From assembly GCF_954871325.1 (NCBI RefSeq), contig NC_088775.1:53607561-53671560 (forward strand): DNA of 64,000 nt, given 5' to 3'. Both the position numbers and the translations under genes were made by a program. Position 1 is the stretch's first letter. Every line of letters starts with the position of its first letter. Under the pieces are notes generated by a model. The model made no database searches, was not told where the DNA came from, and saw nothing but the letters and a program-made list of their open reading frames with translations. The DNA comes from Gordionus sp. m RMFG-2023 (Eukaryota; Nematomorpha; Gordioida; Chordodea; Parachordodidae). Positions 1 to 12,830 of the stretch are shown one piece after another.

Positions 1-99
1 TTTTCTAGCATAATTAATATGTTGTGTCAGCGGGTAGGACAAGCTAATTTTAAGATTTTCGTACTAATTAGATTTGTTGATACATATCAGCATCGTCAG

Positions 100-520
100 A
101 GATATCAAAATGTTCATCAAGATATGGATCAGTATTATCAATATCCAAAATATGGCCGGCCTCATAAATTGATTTCAGGGATTCGATGCTCCAATTCCAC
201 ATTCCAAATCGCTACTCCATATCTGAGGGTTGAATGACTTCTCTAATTTTTTAACCAGAATATTAATTCCTGCAACTTTTTTATGCCATCAACTGTAACT
301 AAATTATGAAGACCATTCCCTAGGCATAAATGATGCTCATAATCCCCCAATTTAACGCTTCTTTTGACATTTACCACAATATCAGTTAACATCCGTATTA
401 TTTTATTTCTATAAGTGGAATTCCTCTTCTACACTATCGATATCAGATAATATGGTTTCACCAGTATGCTTTTCCGTCACGTTTCTAGTTCCCAGGGCAA
501 AATATTTTAAATAAAAATTT
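100..520 (-). pseudogene. hAT transposase relic
   Basis: Reading the minus strand, the segment around 305-350 translates to HHLCLGNGLHNLVTVDGI. This resembles the hAT core block in which a conserved His/Cys-Leu stretch precedes the RNase-H-like fold's later part. The segment near 450-500 gives LGTRNVTEKHTGETI, also hAT-like. No long open frame remains, and stops and shifts interrupt it throughout. No terminal repeat was found on either side, and the copy may start outside the window. The family call rests on recognised motif style only, so it is moderate to weak. Confidence 0.4.
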
Positions 521-2247
521 TCATTTATGAAGGCTAAACATTATATAATTCTAAAAATTCTACACGCCACGCCTCCGCTAAAAAAATTTCTTACGAATCT
601 GGTTGCGCCGATCATCTCATTTGGCCTCTTTTCCGGGTGAAAAAAAAATCGCCGTTATAATGAACATTCTCATCCAACACCTACCTAAATATTTTATAAT
701 ATAATTTCATGTTTTTAAAAATAAAATTTAAAAAAGTATTTAAATAAATTTTCTTTTGTTCCCTCGATGTTGGTAGTAATATTTTTTTTCTTGTTTTTCC
801 CCCAATTTTTTTTACGTTTTCTCTTTATTTTTTAAAATATTTTCGGGTGTTTTTTTCTTTTTTTGTAAAAAATGTTTTTTTTTTCATACCTAGATTAAAG
901 CTATCAACTAAAAATATTGTTATTTACAAATTCGTTCCTCAAATTCAATATTATGGACGTCTCATTAATAAATCATTTCCTCCTTCTTTGTTATCGGTTA
1001 CTCCTAATAACGAACATTTTCAAACATGTTTGATATTTTATTTTATATTGATTTTAATTAAAAATAATTTAATTTTTATAATTCAAATATATTATCAAGG
1101 TATATATGATATGAATGTATTTGTAATAAAATAATATATATAATAATTATAATTATATAATAAAACACTATATATAAATATTTTAAAAAAGACAGATATT
1201 AAATTATATATTAAATATGATATATTGTAAATAAGGCTTCTTATTTTTACGAGAAAATTTAATTAAATAAAAATTGTTATTTATCATTCTTTTTAAAAAT
1301 AAAAATAAAATAATACCCATTTTAGACCTTAGAACAATTTTAAAAAGTAATCAAGCCTAAAAAATAAAATTTGTTAATTAAAAAAAAAATTCATAATGAT
1401 AAAGAAAATATTTGGAAACGCATCGATAAGTGGAGGTTTTATAGAATCATCAAACACTTTGATGATAACGAAAGAAAATTCTGAATTTTTTGTAACTTTC
1501 AAATTTTTCAAGTTATCCACAAATATTTTCCTCATGGCTTTGTTGACCATTAGTATGGGCCATATAAATTGTTTCTCTATTGGCAAGTACGCTAATCAAG
1601 TGATTGAAAAATATCCTGTCGAACCTTACTATTCCTCATCCTCACCCTCACATAGGTATTATTTATCATTTAAAATAATAATTGAAAATTTTTCATTGGA
1701 TTTGCCCGCTCATCCCTACCCATCATAATTATAAGATATTTTAATAGATTTATTAAAAAATTTCGAACTTTCTTATTCTTATGAAAAACTTGTTAAACCA
1801 TTAATATTATATCTGATCATAGGTATTCAATCTATTAAAGTAACCATAAAAAATTTTTACTGACCCCCCCCCCCCCCCAGCCCCACAAACAAATGAAATA
1901 AGAAGTTGACTATGTCCAAAAATACTTACTACAAGTTCTAAAAAAAATTATGAATCTATGATGATTTTATTATAAATAAAATATATTTTAGAGAGACTAG
2001 TTTTTTAAAATTAGTTATTTTGAGCTTTTAAAAAATTTAAAATACAATATAGAATTTGGAAAATTTGAATTGGATTTTAATAGAGTTGTTTTGTTCTCAC
2101 TTTTCCACTATATTGAATTTAGAAAAATAAAAAAAATTAAAAAATTGGATTTGGGTACAAGGTGATTTATAGATGAATAACTAAGATTTTCTAAATCTTA
2201 ATATATTCATAAATTTATTTTTTAAAGGACTAAAATAATATATTTAT
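521..2247. other. A+T-rich intergenic stretch
   Basis: No gene is supportable here. The open frames at 847-1134 and 1396-1728 are low-complexity and resemble no family I know. A C homopolymer of about 16 lies at 1865-1880, next to a short block (TTTTTATGGTTACTTTAAT in reverse) that recurs near 4813. Confidence 0.5.
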
Positions 2248-2450
2248 CAGAGACCCGGAAAAGGTATTATTTTTAATCCAGGCCCGGATTTTTTAAAAAT
2301 ATATTACATTTTTTATTTTTATAGCTATAATGGCGATTTTAACTATCCAGGTTTAAAAAGTACGCCCCGGGTCGTGTATATTTAAAAAATAAAAATACTA
2401 CCGGGTCCGTGTACCCAGGCTGGGCTTAGGGTCGCGCTCGCAGGTCTCTG
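2248..2450. mobile_element. hAT-type MITE, CAGAGACC ends
   Basis: The ends are CAGAGACC and GGTCTCTG, a perfect 8-bp inverted match. They are flanked by ATATTTAT (2240-2247) and ATATTCAT (2451-2458), 7 of 8 identical, as expected for an 8-bp hAT target duplication. The interior is non-coding and alternates T/A-rich DNA with short GGCCCGG / CCCGGGTC blocks. Related G+C blocks occur at 47140-47580 and 57840-58030. Confidence 0.7.
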
Positions 2451-2877
2451 ATATTCATACTAGCCTCATATCTATAGTTTGGTAATGTGGCCTTTTTTTA
2501 ATTCCAGAAAATAAATGGAAAAATTCTAAATTTAATTTTTTTAAAAAAAGGATTGTGTAAAAAAAGGGAACATTAATGCGAAAATATACATAGATCGTCA
2601 TATATTAATTGTATTTAAAATAGTGCAAGTTTTAGGAGTGCTATATATCAATTTATATGCAAATTATACTAGATAACATTATTATATATAGTTTTTATAA
2701 TACCATTTATATTAATAACTTTAAATTTATATGTTAATTTTTTTTAATTTTATCTTTAAAATTAAAGAGTAAACTTTTTTGATGTAGTTCTTTAGTTTTA
2801 GGACCAGAAAAACTTAAATTTTTTACCCTTTCTATTAATAATTATTGTACCTTTCCTTTTCTATTTGAACTCTCTAC

Positions 2878-3032
2878 TAGTGTTGTTAAAAAGCCCGATT
2901 TGGGTAAATTTAAAAAACGGGCCAATTAGTATTTTAGTCATAATAACGAGATTTAGCAAATAGTCTTTCATAAGCAAAATCTCCAGGATATTATTATGGT
3001 GAAAATTTAAATTGAGCTTTTTAACAAAACTA
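2878..3032. mobile_element. 155-bp hAT-type MITE (TAGTGTTGTTA ends)
   Basis: It starts TAGTGTTGTTAAAAAG and ends CTTTTTAACAAAACTA. It is flanked on both sides by the perfect 8-bp duplication CTCTCTAC (2870-2877 and 3033-3040). The subterminal segment holds a palindromic CCCGATTTGGG / CGGGCC block. It is non-coding and the smallest member of the TAGTGTTGTTAA family in this window. Confidence 0.85.
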
Positions 3033-3040
3033 CTCTCTAC

Positions 3041-4440
3041 CCGTCATGCTACTAGTATTCTATCCATAAAGTGGCAGGCCGTTTATGGCCGGATATTGCT
3101 TTGGTGTAATTTCCATTAAAACGAATATTTTATTCGTTCCACCATTTACTTCATTTAAAATAAGAAAAGATATGTTTCAAAATATTCATGTCATAGAAGA
3201 AGGTGGGTTGTCAATATAATAATTAAAAATTTTTTTTATAAGGAATCTATTTTTAATAAAAAATTATATATCTTGAAAAATAAGATAAGTCATTAATTTA
3301 TATTATATACTATTAAAATGGCTTAGTAAAAATATTAAACATTCAATAGGCTTAGACCGTTTTTGCCAGTGTTTCATTTTTTAAAAAATGCCTTATTGGC
3401 TAATTTTATTTTTATTTTTTTAATATTAGGCACAAATATATTTTAGTATTTTAACGATAATTTATATTTGATATAAATATATATAAATGTTTTTAAAAAA
3501 ATAAAATAATTTAAATCATCTCTTCCTTCCTTATTTATTTTCATAAAATATTTCTTCAATATACTTTTATAAATACTATATAAACTAGGAATGGATATTA
3601 TCAAATTTGTGACATTCCGAAAATGAATATTTTCATGCAGGACCCCATTTATTTCTATCCAAAACAAAGGTACAGGTATATTGGAAAATTTTTTATATTT
3701 AAAAAAATTTGCATGAATCTATCTCAAGAACCAGTCCAATTTGGTTTATCCGATGATATCTCAGTTAGTTAAGAATTTATTAACTGGCATAGTGAGGAGG
3801 GTACGCAGAGTGCCCCTAAAAATGTGGGAAAACTTAACGTGCCATTTTCATAATTTCTTAAAATTAGGGAAATAACCGTAATATATATTATGATTTACTG
3901 GCAAAAAAATATAAAGAGGTTACGGTTTTCAAAATATTATAAAGCTTTAGGTTTTTAAATTTTCAAAAAAAGTTTTATAAAATAAGTAAAAGCTATTGTT
4001 AATTAAATTTTTTTAAAGTTCTTAATAAAAAAAGTTAGGTGTATAACTTTTCAATAAATCACCTAAGATATTTAAAGGAAAAAGTTTATGAATATTATAA
4101 AAGTTTTAATTCAATGTTTCCAGTTTGTTAAAAAGGTTCCATTAAAGCTCAATAATTTATAATTGAAATTTTAATCTTCAATTTTTTTAAATGACACATT
4201 TTTACATGCCCTTATCTATTTTTTAGAAATATAGCGTGCCCATTTCAACAATTTTAACTAAAGCATTGCTTAAATGTTTCGTATATTATCTGTATATAGC
4301 GTTTCAATTTTTCATATTTTTATTCTTTTCTGCATTTTTCTACTTTGTTTACTTTATACTAACTGTGCAATAGAAGGAAAATTCTTTTGTCGCATACGTC
4401 CTTAAAAATTTATTTTTCAAAATTATATTTATTTAAAAAA
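3041..4440. other. A+T-rich stretch without features
   Basis: No supportable gene, RNA or structured repeat was seen. The open frame at 3443-3667 on the minus strand is low-complexity and unlike any known family. Confidence 0.5.
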
Positions 4441-4442
4441 GT

Positions 4443-4595
4443 GAAGTTATCAAGAAAACGTTGGATTTGGGAATGCAGAGAGATTATTCGGGCAACATTG
4501 CTGCGATGCACTTGATGGGATTGGCTGCGGCCCAAAGCCCAAAAGGGCCTGGAAGAAAGAAAAAAAATTACGATTATCATTTATATTCGTCTTAA
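4443..4595 (+). other. G+C-richer coding-like segment, possible terminal exon
   Basis: An uninterrupted frame of about 50 codons ends at TAA 4593-4595. It includes DYSGNIAAMHLMGLAAAQ and then SPKGPGRKKK, which looks like a basic nuclear-localisation stretch. The composition is clearly richer in G+C than the surroundings between about 4455 and 4560. An in-frame ATG sits at 4473, and AG dinucleotides just upstream could serve as a splice acceptor. I do not recognise the family. It could be the last exon of a host gene, a retrocopy fragment, or part of a transposon. Confidence 0.3.
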
Positions 4596-5400
4596 TTTTA
4601 ACAAAAAATTACGAAAAATTTTAAATAATATAATATTCCATATTTATATTATTACAATACTTATTTTGCTAATGTTTCATTTTTAAAATTATTAATCTAT
4701 ATTGTATTTAATAGAATGGTTATTATGACATATCTATGATTTTATTTCGGAAGGGGGGGTGGGTGGGATCAAAATTTCCTAAAAATAACGTCATTTAAAA
4801 TACTTTATTGAATTTTTATGGTAACTAAAATAATACTTCGAGTGGAGTGAGGAGCCATCCTAGTTACCCCCCTCTCAAATATCAAGATAAAGCAAATTAA
4901 TGATTATCTAACTGATTAGCTTAGTGAGCGGATGGGCGAGCGGGTAAATTTTTTAAAGAACGGGGGAGGTGTGGTAAAGAAAAACATATAAACTATGGGT
5001 GGGCGGGGTTAAAAAATTTACAACTTTTATTTGTTATTTAAAATCATTTAATTAAACATTAAAATAATGTTACCAGAAATTTCAACATTTTTAATACCAA
5101 ATTTGATCTTACCCGTTTCCGTAAAAGCAAAGAGAATTCAATTAAAGATGATTTAATTATAAATGCAATGTTTGAAATAGATAGCATCCATGTCAAAATT
5201 AAACAACAACAGATAGGAAGACGTGGCTGTTACAGAGGAGAGCATTACCTAATGACATAACAAGAAAATTAAATTAATAAAGAGTTTTTAAATAATAGCA
5301 AGATTTTAGCTACTTAGTTTAGTTTAAGTTTACAATTTATAAACAAATTACTTTTTTTATTTATTATTAATAGTTTCACTTTTTATTTATATCTCACTTG
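4596..5400. other. A+T-rich stretch with a G tract
   Basis: There is no gene. A G-rich run at about 4750-4768 is followed by a block shared in inverted form with 1820-1880. These may be end fragments of an old element, but no TSD could be defined. Confidence 0.4.
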
Positions 5401-5410
5401 AGTAGAGAAT

Positions 5411-5531
5411 ATACTGATGGAAACGAAAGAAGATGATTTATCAAAGCTATCAAGATTAGCTAGAAAAATATTGGTAATACCACAACCAGTGCCTCTTCTG
5501 AATGAGGAATTAGCATTACTGGAAGATTTTT
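5411..5531 (+). pseudogene. hAT transposase C-terminal scrap
   Basis: The frame reads DDLSKLSRLARKILVIPQ before a stop at 5531. This matches the style of the hAT C-terminal dimerisation region (a leucine-rich helix, then IP-x-S-x-P-S-E-R). The diagnostic SER part is not preserved. It lies directly upstream of the element starting at 5568 but is not part of it. Confidence 0.35.
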
Positions 5532-6475
5532 AGTATCATTAAATATTAATTTTATATTATTACACAACATAAGCGTAGACAGGGGGGGGGTGGCAAGGGG
5601 AAATCCCCCCCCTTCAGAAATTTATCACTTTTTGTGAATATCATTTTAAGCTAAAAAATCTCCCCCTGACCCCCAAAAATGTATGCATATATCTTAAACA
5701 ATAATTTGGAAGAAAGAATGTAAAAGTTGATATTTTTTTATAAAACTATTCATCATAATTTATACATTTATGGAAAAAAGCATTTATATATAAAAAAAGT
5801 GAACCAAAAAATGCTTTTTAAGAAATGGAATATAAGCCTAAGATAAGTCTTAAGACAAAAGTGATGTATTATAATTATTAATAATATCCATAAAATTCCT
5901 AATAATATCAAATATAATTTTTCATAAAGGGAGTAATTTTAATTTATTTATTTTAATAAAAGTAAACTATAATTATAAAACTATTGATAAAATAAAATAA
6001 TAAATTAAATAAAATAAAAAAATTAAAGCACAATACAAACAGTGGAATATTATATGTCGTAGATTTACAGTATATCTAATTTTATCAATTATCATATGAC
6101 ACTCAAGTAATTTTTACCAATATAGCGAATTATATATTTTACTGAAAACTATAAAATATTGATAAGGACATCAGAACATCTTTTAAAGACATTGTGGGAT
6201 GAATAATATGAAGATTAATTATCATTTTTTATTCAAAATAAATAGATGACGTTAAATAATTAAATGCAAATTGTTGCTATATTTATTATTAAGAGCATTG
6301 ATTAGTAAAATTTGTTATAATATTAACTGTAATATATTCTCTAACTGGCAAATATGTCTGTAAAAGCTGAATTTCACCTAGTATTTTGTTACTAATTCTA
6401 TAAAATAGAGGAATATCAACTATATGTCTACTTACTTTTTATAAATAAATTTCTTATACTTGTTTGAAATAAATT

Positions 6476-6700
6476 TGTTAAATATGACCAAATTAAGATT
6501 AAAATTGAATTTTATTTTTTTTAGTTTAAAAGGTCAGTGTAATAAAAGATAAAAAAAAATCGGTAACGCAAAATGAAATTGTAAAGAACATATGTACTTT
6601 GTTAACATGTAAATTCGCTATTATAAAAAAATGTATATAATGTAAAATTAGATTTTAAAATCAAAGAAGAGATCTCCCGATGCCTTCCATTAAATTAAAA
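6476..6700 (+). repeat. 5' LTR of gypsy fossil 1
   Basis: About 225 bp, starting TGTTAAATATGACC and ending in TTAAATTAAAA directly before the TGG of the primer-binding region. It matches 11355-11589. Confidence 0.85.
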
Positions 6701-6718
6701 TGGTGGCAGCGTCGTTCC
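6701..6718 (+). promoter_or_regulatory. Probable primer-binding site
   Basis: TGGTGGCAGCGTCGTT follows the 5' LTR immediately, where LTR retrotransposons pair with a tRNA 3' end. The priming tRNA was not identified. Confidence 0.55.
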
Positions 6719-6959
6719 AAAGAGCCAGATATATGATTATTTTTTTAACACCGTCCAAATATACTATCAGATTTATAAAAAATATACCATACATACATCA
6801 AACAAATTACGTTCACGTTGCTTATTATGACGATATTGAAGACATGCAAGAGGTTTACGACTCAATAAATGGTCAACAAGCCGAAGATGATGAAGGAAAC
6901 AAATTTTTTATAAATGCTAAAAGATATGAAAATTTTTAATCATTATAGAACAATTATTG

Positions 6960-8040
6960 TAAATTATATAAATTAAATAAAGGTAACAATAAAATATTTT
7001 ATAAATTTATCATGACAAAATCGTTATCAAATGTAAAAAGTAATGTAGAATATCCTACATTATACAACAATATAGATACATACATTAAAAAGTTTGAAAA
7101 TTTATTAAAGGACACGCAGGTTCCCGAGGCAGAAAAGGCTAATGCGTTCATTCAAAGATTACCAGAAGAAGATTATTTGGACCTGGAATCCATTTGCGTT
7201 CCATCTGATTACAACGATTTGAAAACTTTACTGGAAAAATACAGGCTAATACATCCCGATAAACCAATAGACACGTACAAAACGGAATTTAACGCAGCCG
7301 TTCAAAATAAAGGGAAAATATTCGGTAAATGGGTAACTAGACTATGTAAGTTGAATAATAAATGCAATTTTAAGGATCAAGAGAAAATAATTGAGAAGAT
7401 AAAAATATCGTTAAGTAATAAAAAAAATTCGGGAGCAGATATCGAAATTAGAAAATATAACTATTACAGACATATTAAGAATTGGGAGAGAGATAAATGA
7501 TGGGGAGGATTATCAAAATATAAATTTTAAAATGGATAATATAAAAATAGAAAGTGAAGCAGCATCAACTTCGACGATAAAGTACAAGGAGAAAAAGATG
7601 AAAAGAGAGAATCAAATAAACAAATAATAAAATACAATTCGAACATACCAACGAATAGGAGTTATGGACAATCCTGGACACCTAGATACAACAATCATCA
7701 ACAATGGCAAAATAATTACAATTACAGATATCAAGGTAATTACTATCCAAGACATCAGAATAATTATGAACCAAGGTATCATTGTCAAGATAATTTTAAT
7801 AATAGATTTTACAACGACAGAGGATATTACACACCAAGATCGTATAATAGATTTTCGAGATTTAAAAATAATTATAATAATAATAATAATTACAATTTTA
7901 ATAAATATTATGATGAGCTCAGGTTTAAACCTAGATACAATGAATATCAACATTATCGTCATCAGAATTTCGATCAATCACGTAACAATCGATATCAAAA
8001 CTATGAAAACGATGAACAAAGATACACGAATAAAGTTAAT
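6960..8040 (+). pseudogene. gag region of gypsy fossil 1
   Basis: The first part (about 7010-7500) has a gag-like helical profile. The later part (about 7620-8040) is rich in Asn, Tyr and Arg and includes an AAT/AAC microsatellite-like run near 7870-7900. No clear CCHC zinc knuckle was seen. It belongs to the element at 6476-11589. Confidence 0.6.
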
Positions 8041-10960
8041 ACAGTGAACATAGAAGAAATAAACGAGGAAAATAACGTCAAATCAGAAAACAAAGAAGTT
8101 AAGAAAATAAAAAACAAGGAATACAATCTATTCAGCTTGGATATCAACAATTTAAATGATGATAATAACAAAGAAAATGATGCATATAAAGTCATGTTAT
8201 ATTTAAATGACATACCAACTGTGATGCAAATAGATACAGGATCGCGATTTACAATATTACCGATAAATATTGCAAGAAAGATTGGGATAAAGATCTTAAA
8301 TAAATCGGATACTAAATTAACTGGATATAACGGAAGAACAATAAAAGTGATGGGCAATGCCAATGTAAAAGCCAAATATGATGATAAAACCAAAATTTTG
8401 AATGCATATGTAGTAAAAAGTGACAAGATTGCACTCTTGGGAAGGAAGTGGATAAAAGTTTTTAAAAACATACTTAATCAATTTGTGAATTTAGTAGAAG
8501 AAGATAACAACAACGACATTCAAAAACTGATAGACGAATGTAAATCAAAAATAAATATGAAACCAATAAATCGCAGCTACGTCAAACTACATTTGAAACA
8601 GGATGCAATACCAAAAATTATAGCACCAAGACGTGTCCAGTACAAACGTTATGATTTAATTACAAAAATGGATCGAAGATAAAATAATAGAACCGGTGGA
8701 TGATGTGCCATGGGCAAGTCCACTCACACCAGTTTTCAAAAAAGATGGTTCGGTAAGATTCTGTGCAGATTTCAAAAATACGATAAATCCAGCATGGGAA
8801 GATTTTAAGTATCCTGCAAAATTATCTAAAGGGAAGAAGTTTTCAAAAATAGACTTCAAGCAAGCGTTCCTTCAGATCCCTATACACAAAACATCGCGTG
8901 ATTTACTTACAATATCGACACACAAAGGATATTACAGATTTACAAGACTACCATTCGGATTAAGAACTTCATCGGCAATTTTTCAACAAACAATGGACAA
9001 AATATTTGGTGATATGAAAGATGTTATTTTCTACATTGATGATTTATTAATCACTGATGATAACGATCAAGATTATTTAACAATATAAAAAAAGTTTTTG
9101 ACCGAATTTCCAAATATGGGCTAATACCAAATTTCGACAAAAGTATATTTTTCAAAAAAGAAATACGTTTTTTAGGACATGATATAGATGATGAAGGTAT
9201 TCATACAAACGGAGACAAAATCAAAGCAATTAAAAACATGCCTACACCAACAAACAAAGAGGAATTAGCAACATTTCTGGGCATGGCCAGTTATTACCGA
9301 AAATTTTTACATGACTTCTCAGACAAAGCAGATTCCTTGTACAAAAAAGTCAACAAAGATAAATGGATATGGGAAGAAACACATCAAAAGAGTTTCGATG
9401 ATATAAAAGTATTAATAAGCTCTCCGCCAACATTAAATTTCTATAATCCAGAATTACCAATAGGCATAGCAACAGACGCTTCGAAAAAAGTAGGAGCTGT
9501 GTTATTTCATATAGAGAAAGATGGTAAAGAAAAACCCATAGCTTTCGCGTCATGAACTCTATTAAAAGCGGAAATAAATTATACGAACATCGAAAGAGAA
9601 GCATTAGCAATAATATATGCAATAAAAAAAATTCAGGAATACTTAAAAGGCACCAACTTTAAAATCTACACCGATCACAAACCACTCATATACATATTTA
9701 CCAAGTGACTAAAAGATAACAACACGATATCAATGAGACTTCAAAAATGGAACTTAGCATGGGAGCTCATGATTTTACAATAATTCACAGACCGGGAAAA
9801 TACAATAAAGTACCAGATTGCTTATCTAAAATTAACTCCGAAGACACTGTATAAAATATAGAAAATGAGGATGTAAATAATGATTTATGGGATATACCAA
9901 TAAACTTCAAAAGAATATCGAAAGAAACAAATAATATGGAAATAATAAATAACATCAGGAATGGAGAATACATAAAGAATATAACATACAAAAATATGAA
10001 AGTAGAAATAAGTTTGATAAAAGATTGTCTTTTTAAAGAGAACCGAATCATCATACCACACAAAATGAGAAAAGAGATATTAGAGGAACTTCATAAAGGA
10101 CATTTAGGAGCTGGCAAAACCAAATTGTTAGCAAGAGATTATGTATGGTGGCCTGGAATCAATACCGAAATTGATCAAGAAATAAAAAATTGTGAAACAT
10201 GCAACAAATGGGCAGATAATCCACACAACATACAAAATCCATGGCAAACAGCTACGAAAAATTTCGAAAGAATACACATAGATATAGCTCAATTTGAAGA
10301 CAATAATTACATGGTAATCGTCGATGCTTACAGCAAATTTTCCATAATCAAGAGAATAAAAAATATAACAACAGAATTGACAGTAATAGAATTAATGAAA
10401 ATAATTAGCTTATTTGGAATACCACACTTAATCGTAACCAATAATGGAACGAACTTCAGAAGCTATTTGTTTAAAAAACCCTGTAAAGATCATGGTATCA
10501 AACACATACTTACAACTCCACATCATCAACAGTCAAATGGACAATGTGAAAGAATGATAATCAATGAAAATGAACATGATAAGGAACATGAAAACCAACA
10601 AAAAAATAGATTTAGACATAGCTTTGGAAAAATTTTTGTTAAATTATAGAAACACACCTAACGCTACAACCAATATAACACCGAACAAATTAATGTTTTC
10701 AAGAGATATTAGAACAAAATGAGACTTAGTTAAACCAAACATAGACATAAACAACGAAATTAATCGCAAAATATCAACAAATAGAACTATAGAAAAAGGA
10801 GATCAAATTTGGTACAAAACGTTTAAGAAAAACATTTGGGACAAAGGAATAATAACACATAAGAAGGAAATTTATCATACAAAATAGACAACGGAAATAA
10901 AATCATCAGAAGACATTTAGATCAAATAAAAAAAAGATCAACATATATAGTCGAAAAAGA
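8040..10960 (+). pseudogene. pol region of gypsy fossil 1
   Basis: Domains in order: an aspartic protease with an IDTGS motif (about 8200-8450), reverse transcriptase with the YIDD catalytic box (about 8600-9200), RNase H with a TDAS motif (about 9380-9800), and integrase with a His/Cys zinc-binding block followed by the DDE core (about 10070-10700). This order is diagnostic of gypsy/Ty3. The region is broken and treated as a fossil. Confidence 0.85.
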
Positions 10961-11354
10961 CGACTCGTCTTATAAAACACCAAATTTTAGAGGGAGAAGA
11001 ATCGGAGATAGAGAACAAAATGAAAATCAAGTTCAAGATAAAATACAAAATGAGTTTCAAGTTCAAAATCAGATCAAAGATCAAGGTCAAGTTCAAGCCC
11101 GAAGTCAAGATCAAGAGCGAAAATATTTTTTGAGACCTAAAAAGATTTAATAAATAAAGTTTTTTTTAAAGGTAAACCATTAGTCGAAATAAAAACACGA
11201 TAGATCGAAGGAAATAACAAGCCAATATAAAGGATTTAACAACAAAAGCACAAAATTGGTTATCTAGGAAATGGATCGATCTAAACGATGTACTCTCGAT
11301 GATAGGAAAGAACGCTCGAGCTTTCGAAGGGAGAAATTTAAAAAGAAGGGGAAA

Positions 11355-11589
11355 TGTTAAATATGACCAAATTAAGATTAAAATTGAATATGGTCAGTTC
11401 AATAAAAGATTAAAAAAAATCTGTTACGCAAAATGAAATTGTAAAGGACATATGTACTTTGTTAACATGTAAATTCGCTAATATAAAAAAATGTATATAG
11501 TGACAAGATTTTTGTATATAGATATATATAATAAAATTAGATTTTAAAATCAAAGAAGAGATCTCCCGTTGCCTTCCATTAAATTAAAA
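11355..11589 (+). repeat. 3' LTR of gypsy fossil 1
   Basis: About 235 bp, starting TGTTAAATATGACC. It is preceded by the purine-rich run AAAAAGAAGGGGAAA (about 11339-11354), a likely polypurine tract. It is followed by the target duplication AAATT. Confidence 0.85.
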
Positions 11590-11944
11590 AAATTATTACC
11601 ATACTTTTATATAAATGTATATACAAGTAATTTATTATATTTTAGATAAACTAATAAATAAATATTTCATATTTGTTCCAGGCTTATTTTTTTATTAAAA
11701 TTAACCTCCTATCTTGTAAAAATATTTTATGACTAAATATAGACTTAAGGTAACCCGGCCGAAGGCCGGGCAAAAGCGGGCACCCAAAATGGAAATAAAG
11801 TCTGGGAGCGAAGCCCCCAGTAATTTTTTAATTCCCCCCCCCTAGGAAAATCCTGGCTACGCCTATGTTACACAATATTTTATTAGATTAAATTAATTCC
11901 TTATCCGTAATTTTAATTGAATATATTTTTTATTTTCTAAATTA

Positions 11945-12125
11945 TGAATATATCTAAAACGAATTATTTATTATTCGATTTAATTCGATTGGTATTTTAC
12001 GAATACAAATAACACAATTATTCGATTAAAAAATTTGAATCGAATACGAATAAGGAAAATATTTTATTCGTCGAATAATTTTTTTTATCTATTATTCGAG
12101 ATTATTCGACTAAAATAATTTATAG
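11945..12125. repeat. ATTCG-rich repeat block, left copy
   Basis: Short overlapping ATTCGA / TCGAAT / GAATACGAATA words recur densely. A block of the same words lies at 15365-15460. Together they bracket the hAT scrap of 12394-12830 and may be the subterminal repeats of one decayed hAT element. No TIR or TSD was confirmed. Confidence 0.45.
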
Positions 12126-12393
12126 TATTAATAAATATTGGAAAATAATCATATATTATTAGTAGGATATTTGAAATTATTCCTATTTAATAAAAATTTC
12201 CTAGTGGAATAATGAAGAAACATTTTATATTTCAAAAATTATTGATAACAGCTGTTTTTAATCGAATAACTTCATAATGCAAAATTAACTTCCGAAAATT
12301 GTTTCATAATGGACGAACTTGAGTCTCTTTGATAATACACTCATAAACGCAATTAATGCTTAACAAATAGTATCTTATTATAATTTAACAAAT

Positions 12394-12830
12394 TTGGAAA
12401 CTATTATTTCTGCTATATTAGATCCCAGACTTAAATTGAAACTTTTTGAGCGCCTACCTCTGTTTTATATTATTCGCGTTACAACTATATTAAATAATTT
12501 TAAGAAAATGTTAGATGATTATAAAATAAAATATGATGTATCAATTAGTCAACCATTAATACAATCAAATATGGATGTAATTTTTAAACAGAATGTCTTG
12601 CCATTTTCTGAAGTTGAAACATTTAAAAGAAGCGAAAATCATGTCGAATAAAAACCCACTAGAATGTAAACTACACAGAGATCATATTCCCGTTTTATCT
12701 AAAATGGCGAGTCATATTATCAATTCAAGGATTTTCAACCCCATGTGAGCGACTCTTTTCTGTTGGAGCGCCTATGATTACTAAATATACGTTAAAAGAG
12801 GATGCAATCCGAAAAACTTAGTGTTTAAAA
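12394..12830 (+). pseudogene. hAT transposase C-terminal relic
   Basis: The first part reads ISAILDPRLKLKLFERLP, the 'lDPR-K' block that precedes the dimerisation domain in hAT transposases. After interruptions, the segment at about 12738-12830 gives CERLFSVGAPMITK, matching the conserved S/C-E-R-x-F-S core of the hAT dimerisation domain. Several stops and shifts separate the parts. The N-terminal zinc finger and catalytic core are missing. It lies between two ATTCG-rich blocks. Confidence 0.6.

Larger units (their letters stand above)
6476..11589 (+). mobile_element. Gypsy/Ty3 LTR retrotransposon fossil 1
   Basis: This is a structurally complete but broken element of about 5.1 kb. It has a 5' LTR, a primer-binding region starting TGGTGGCAG, gag, pol and a 3' LTR, flanked by the 5-bp duplication AAATT (6471-6475 and 11590-11594). 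The pol order protease, RT, RNase H, integrase identifies gypsy/Ty3. The LTRs differ by several substitutions and a few indels, so it is of moderate age. The coding part shows roughly six to ten breaks and is a fossil. It inserted into the hAT-type element of 5568-11867. Confidence 0.9.
5568..11867. mobile_element. hAT-type non-autonomous element, split by a gypsy insertion
   Basis: The left end is CATAAGCGTAGACAGG (from 5568) and the right end is CCTGGCTACGCCTATG (to 11867). The two ends are imperfect inverted copies. The 8-bp duplication TTACACAA is perfect on both sides (5560-5567 and 11868-11875). Own DNA is only 5568-6475 and 11590-11867, and the rest is a nested gypsy element. C/G tracts lie just inside both ends. 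The right part carries a hairpin CCCGGCCGAAGGCCGGGC, also seen in the MITE at 43272-43676 and near 51840. No own transposase is visible. Confidence 0.8.

Noticed and set aside
1396-1728. Open frame of 110 codons as a small membrane protein
   Set aside because: Low-complexity A+T-driven sequence without a signal, family resemblance or context, and the opposite strand is equally open.
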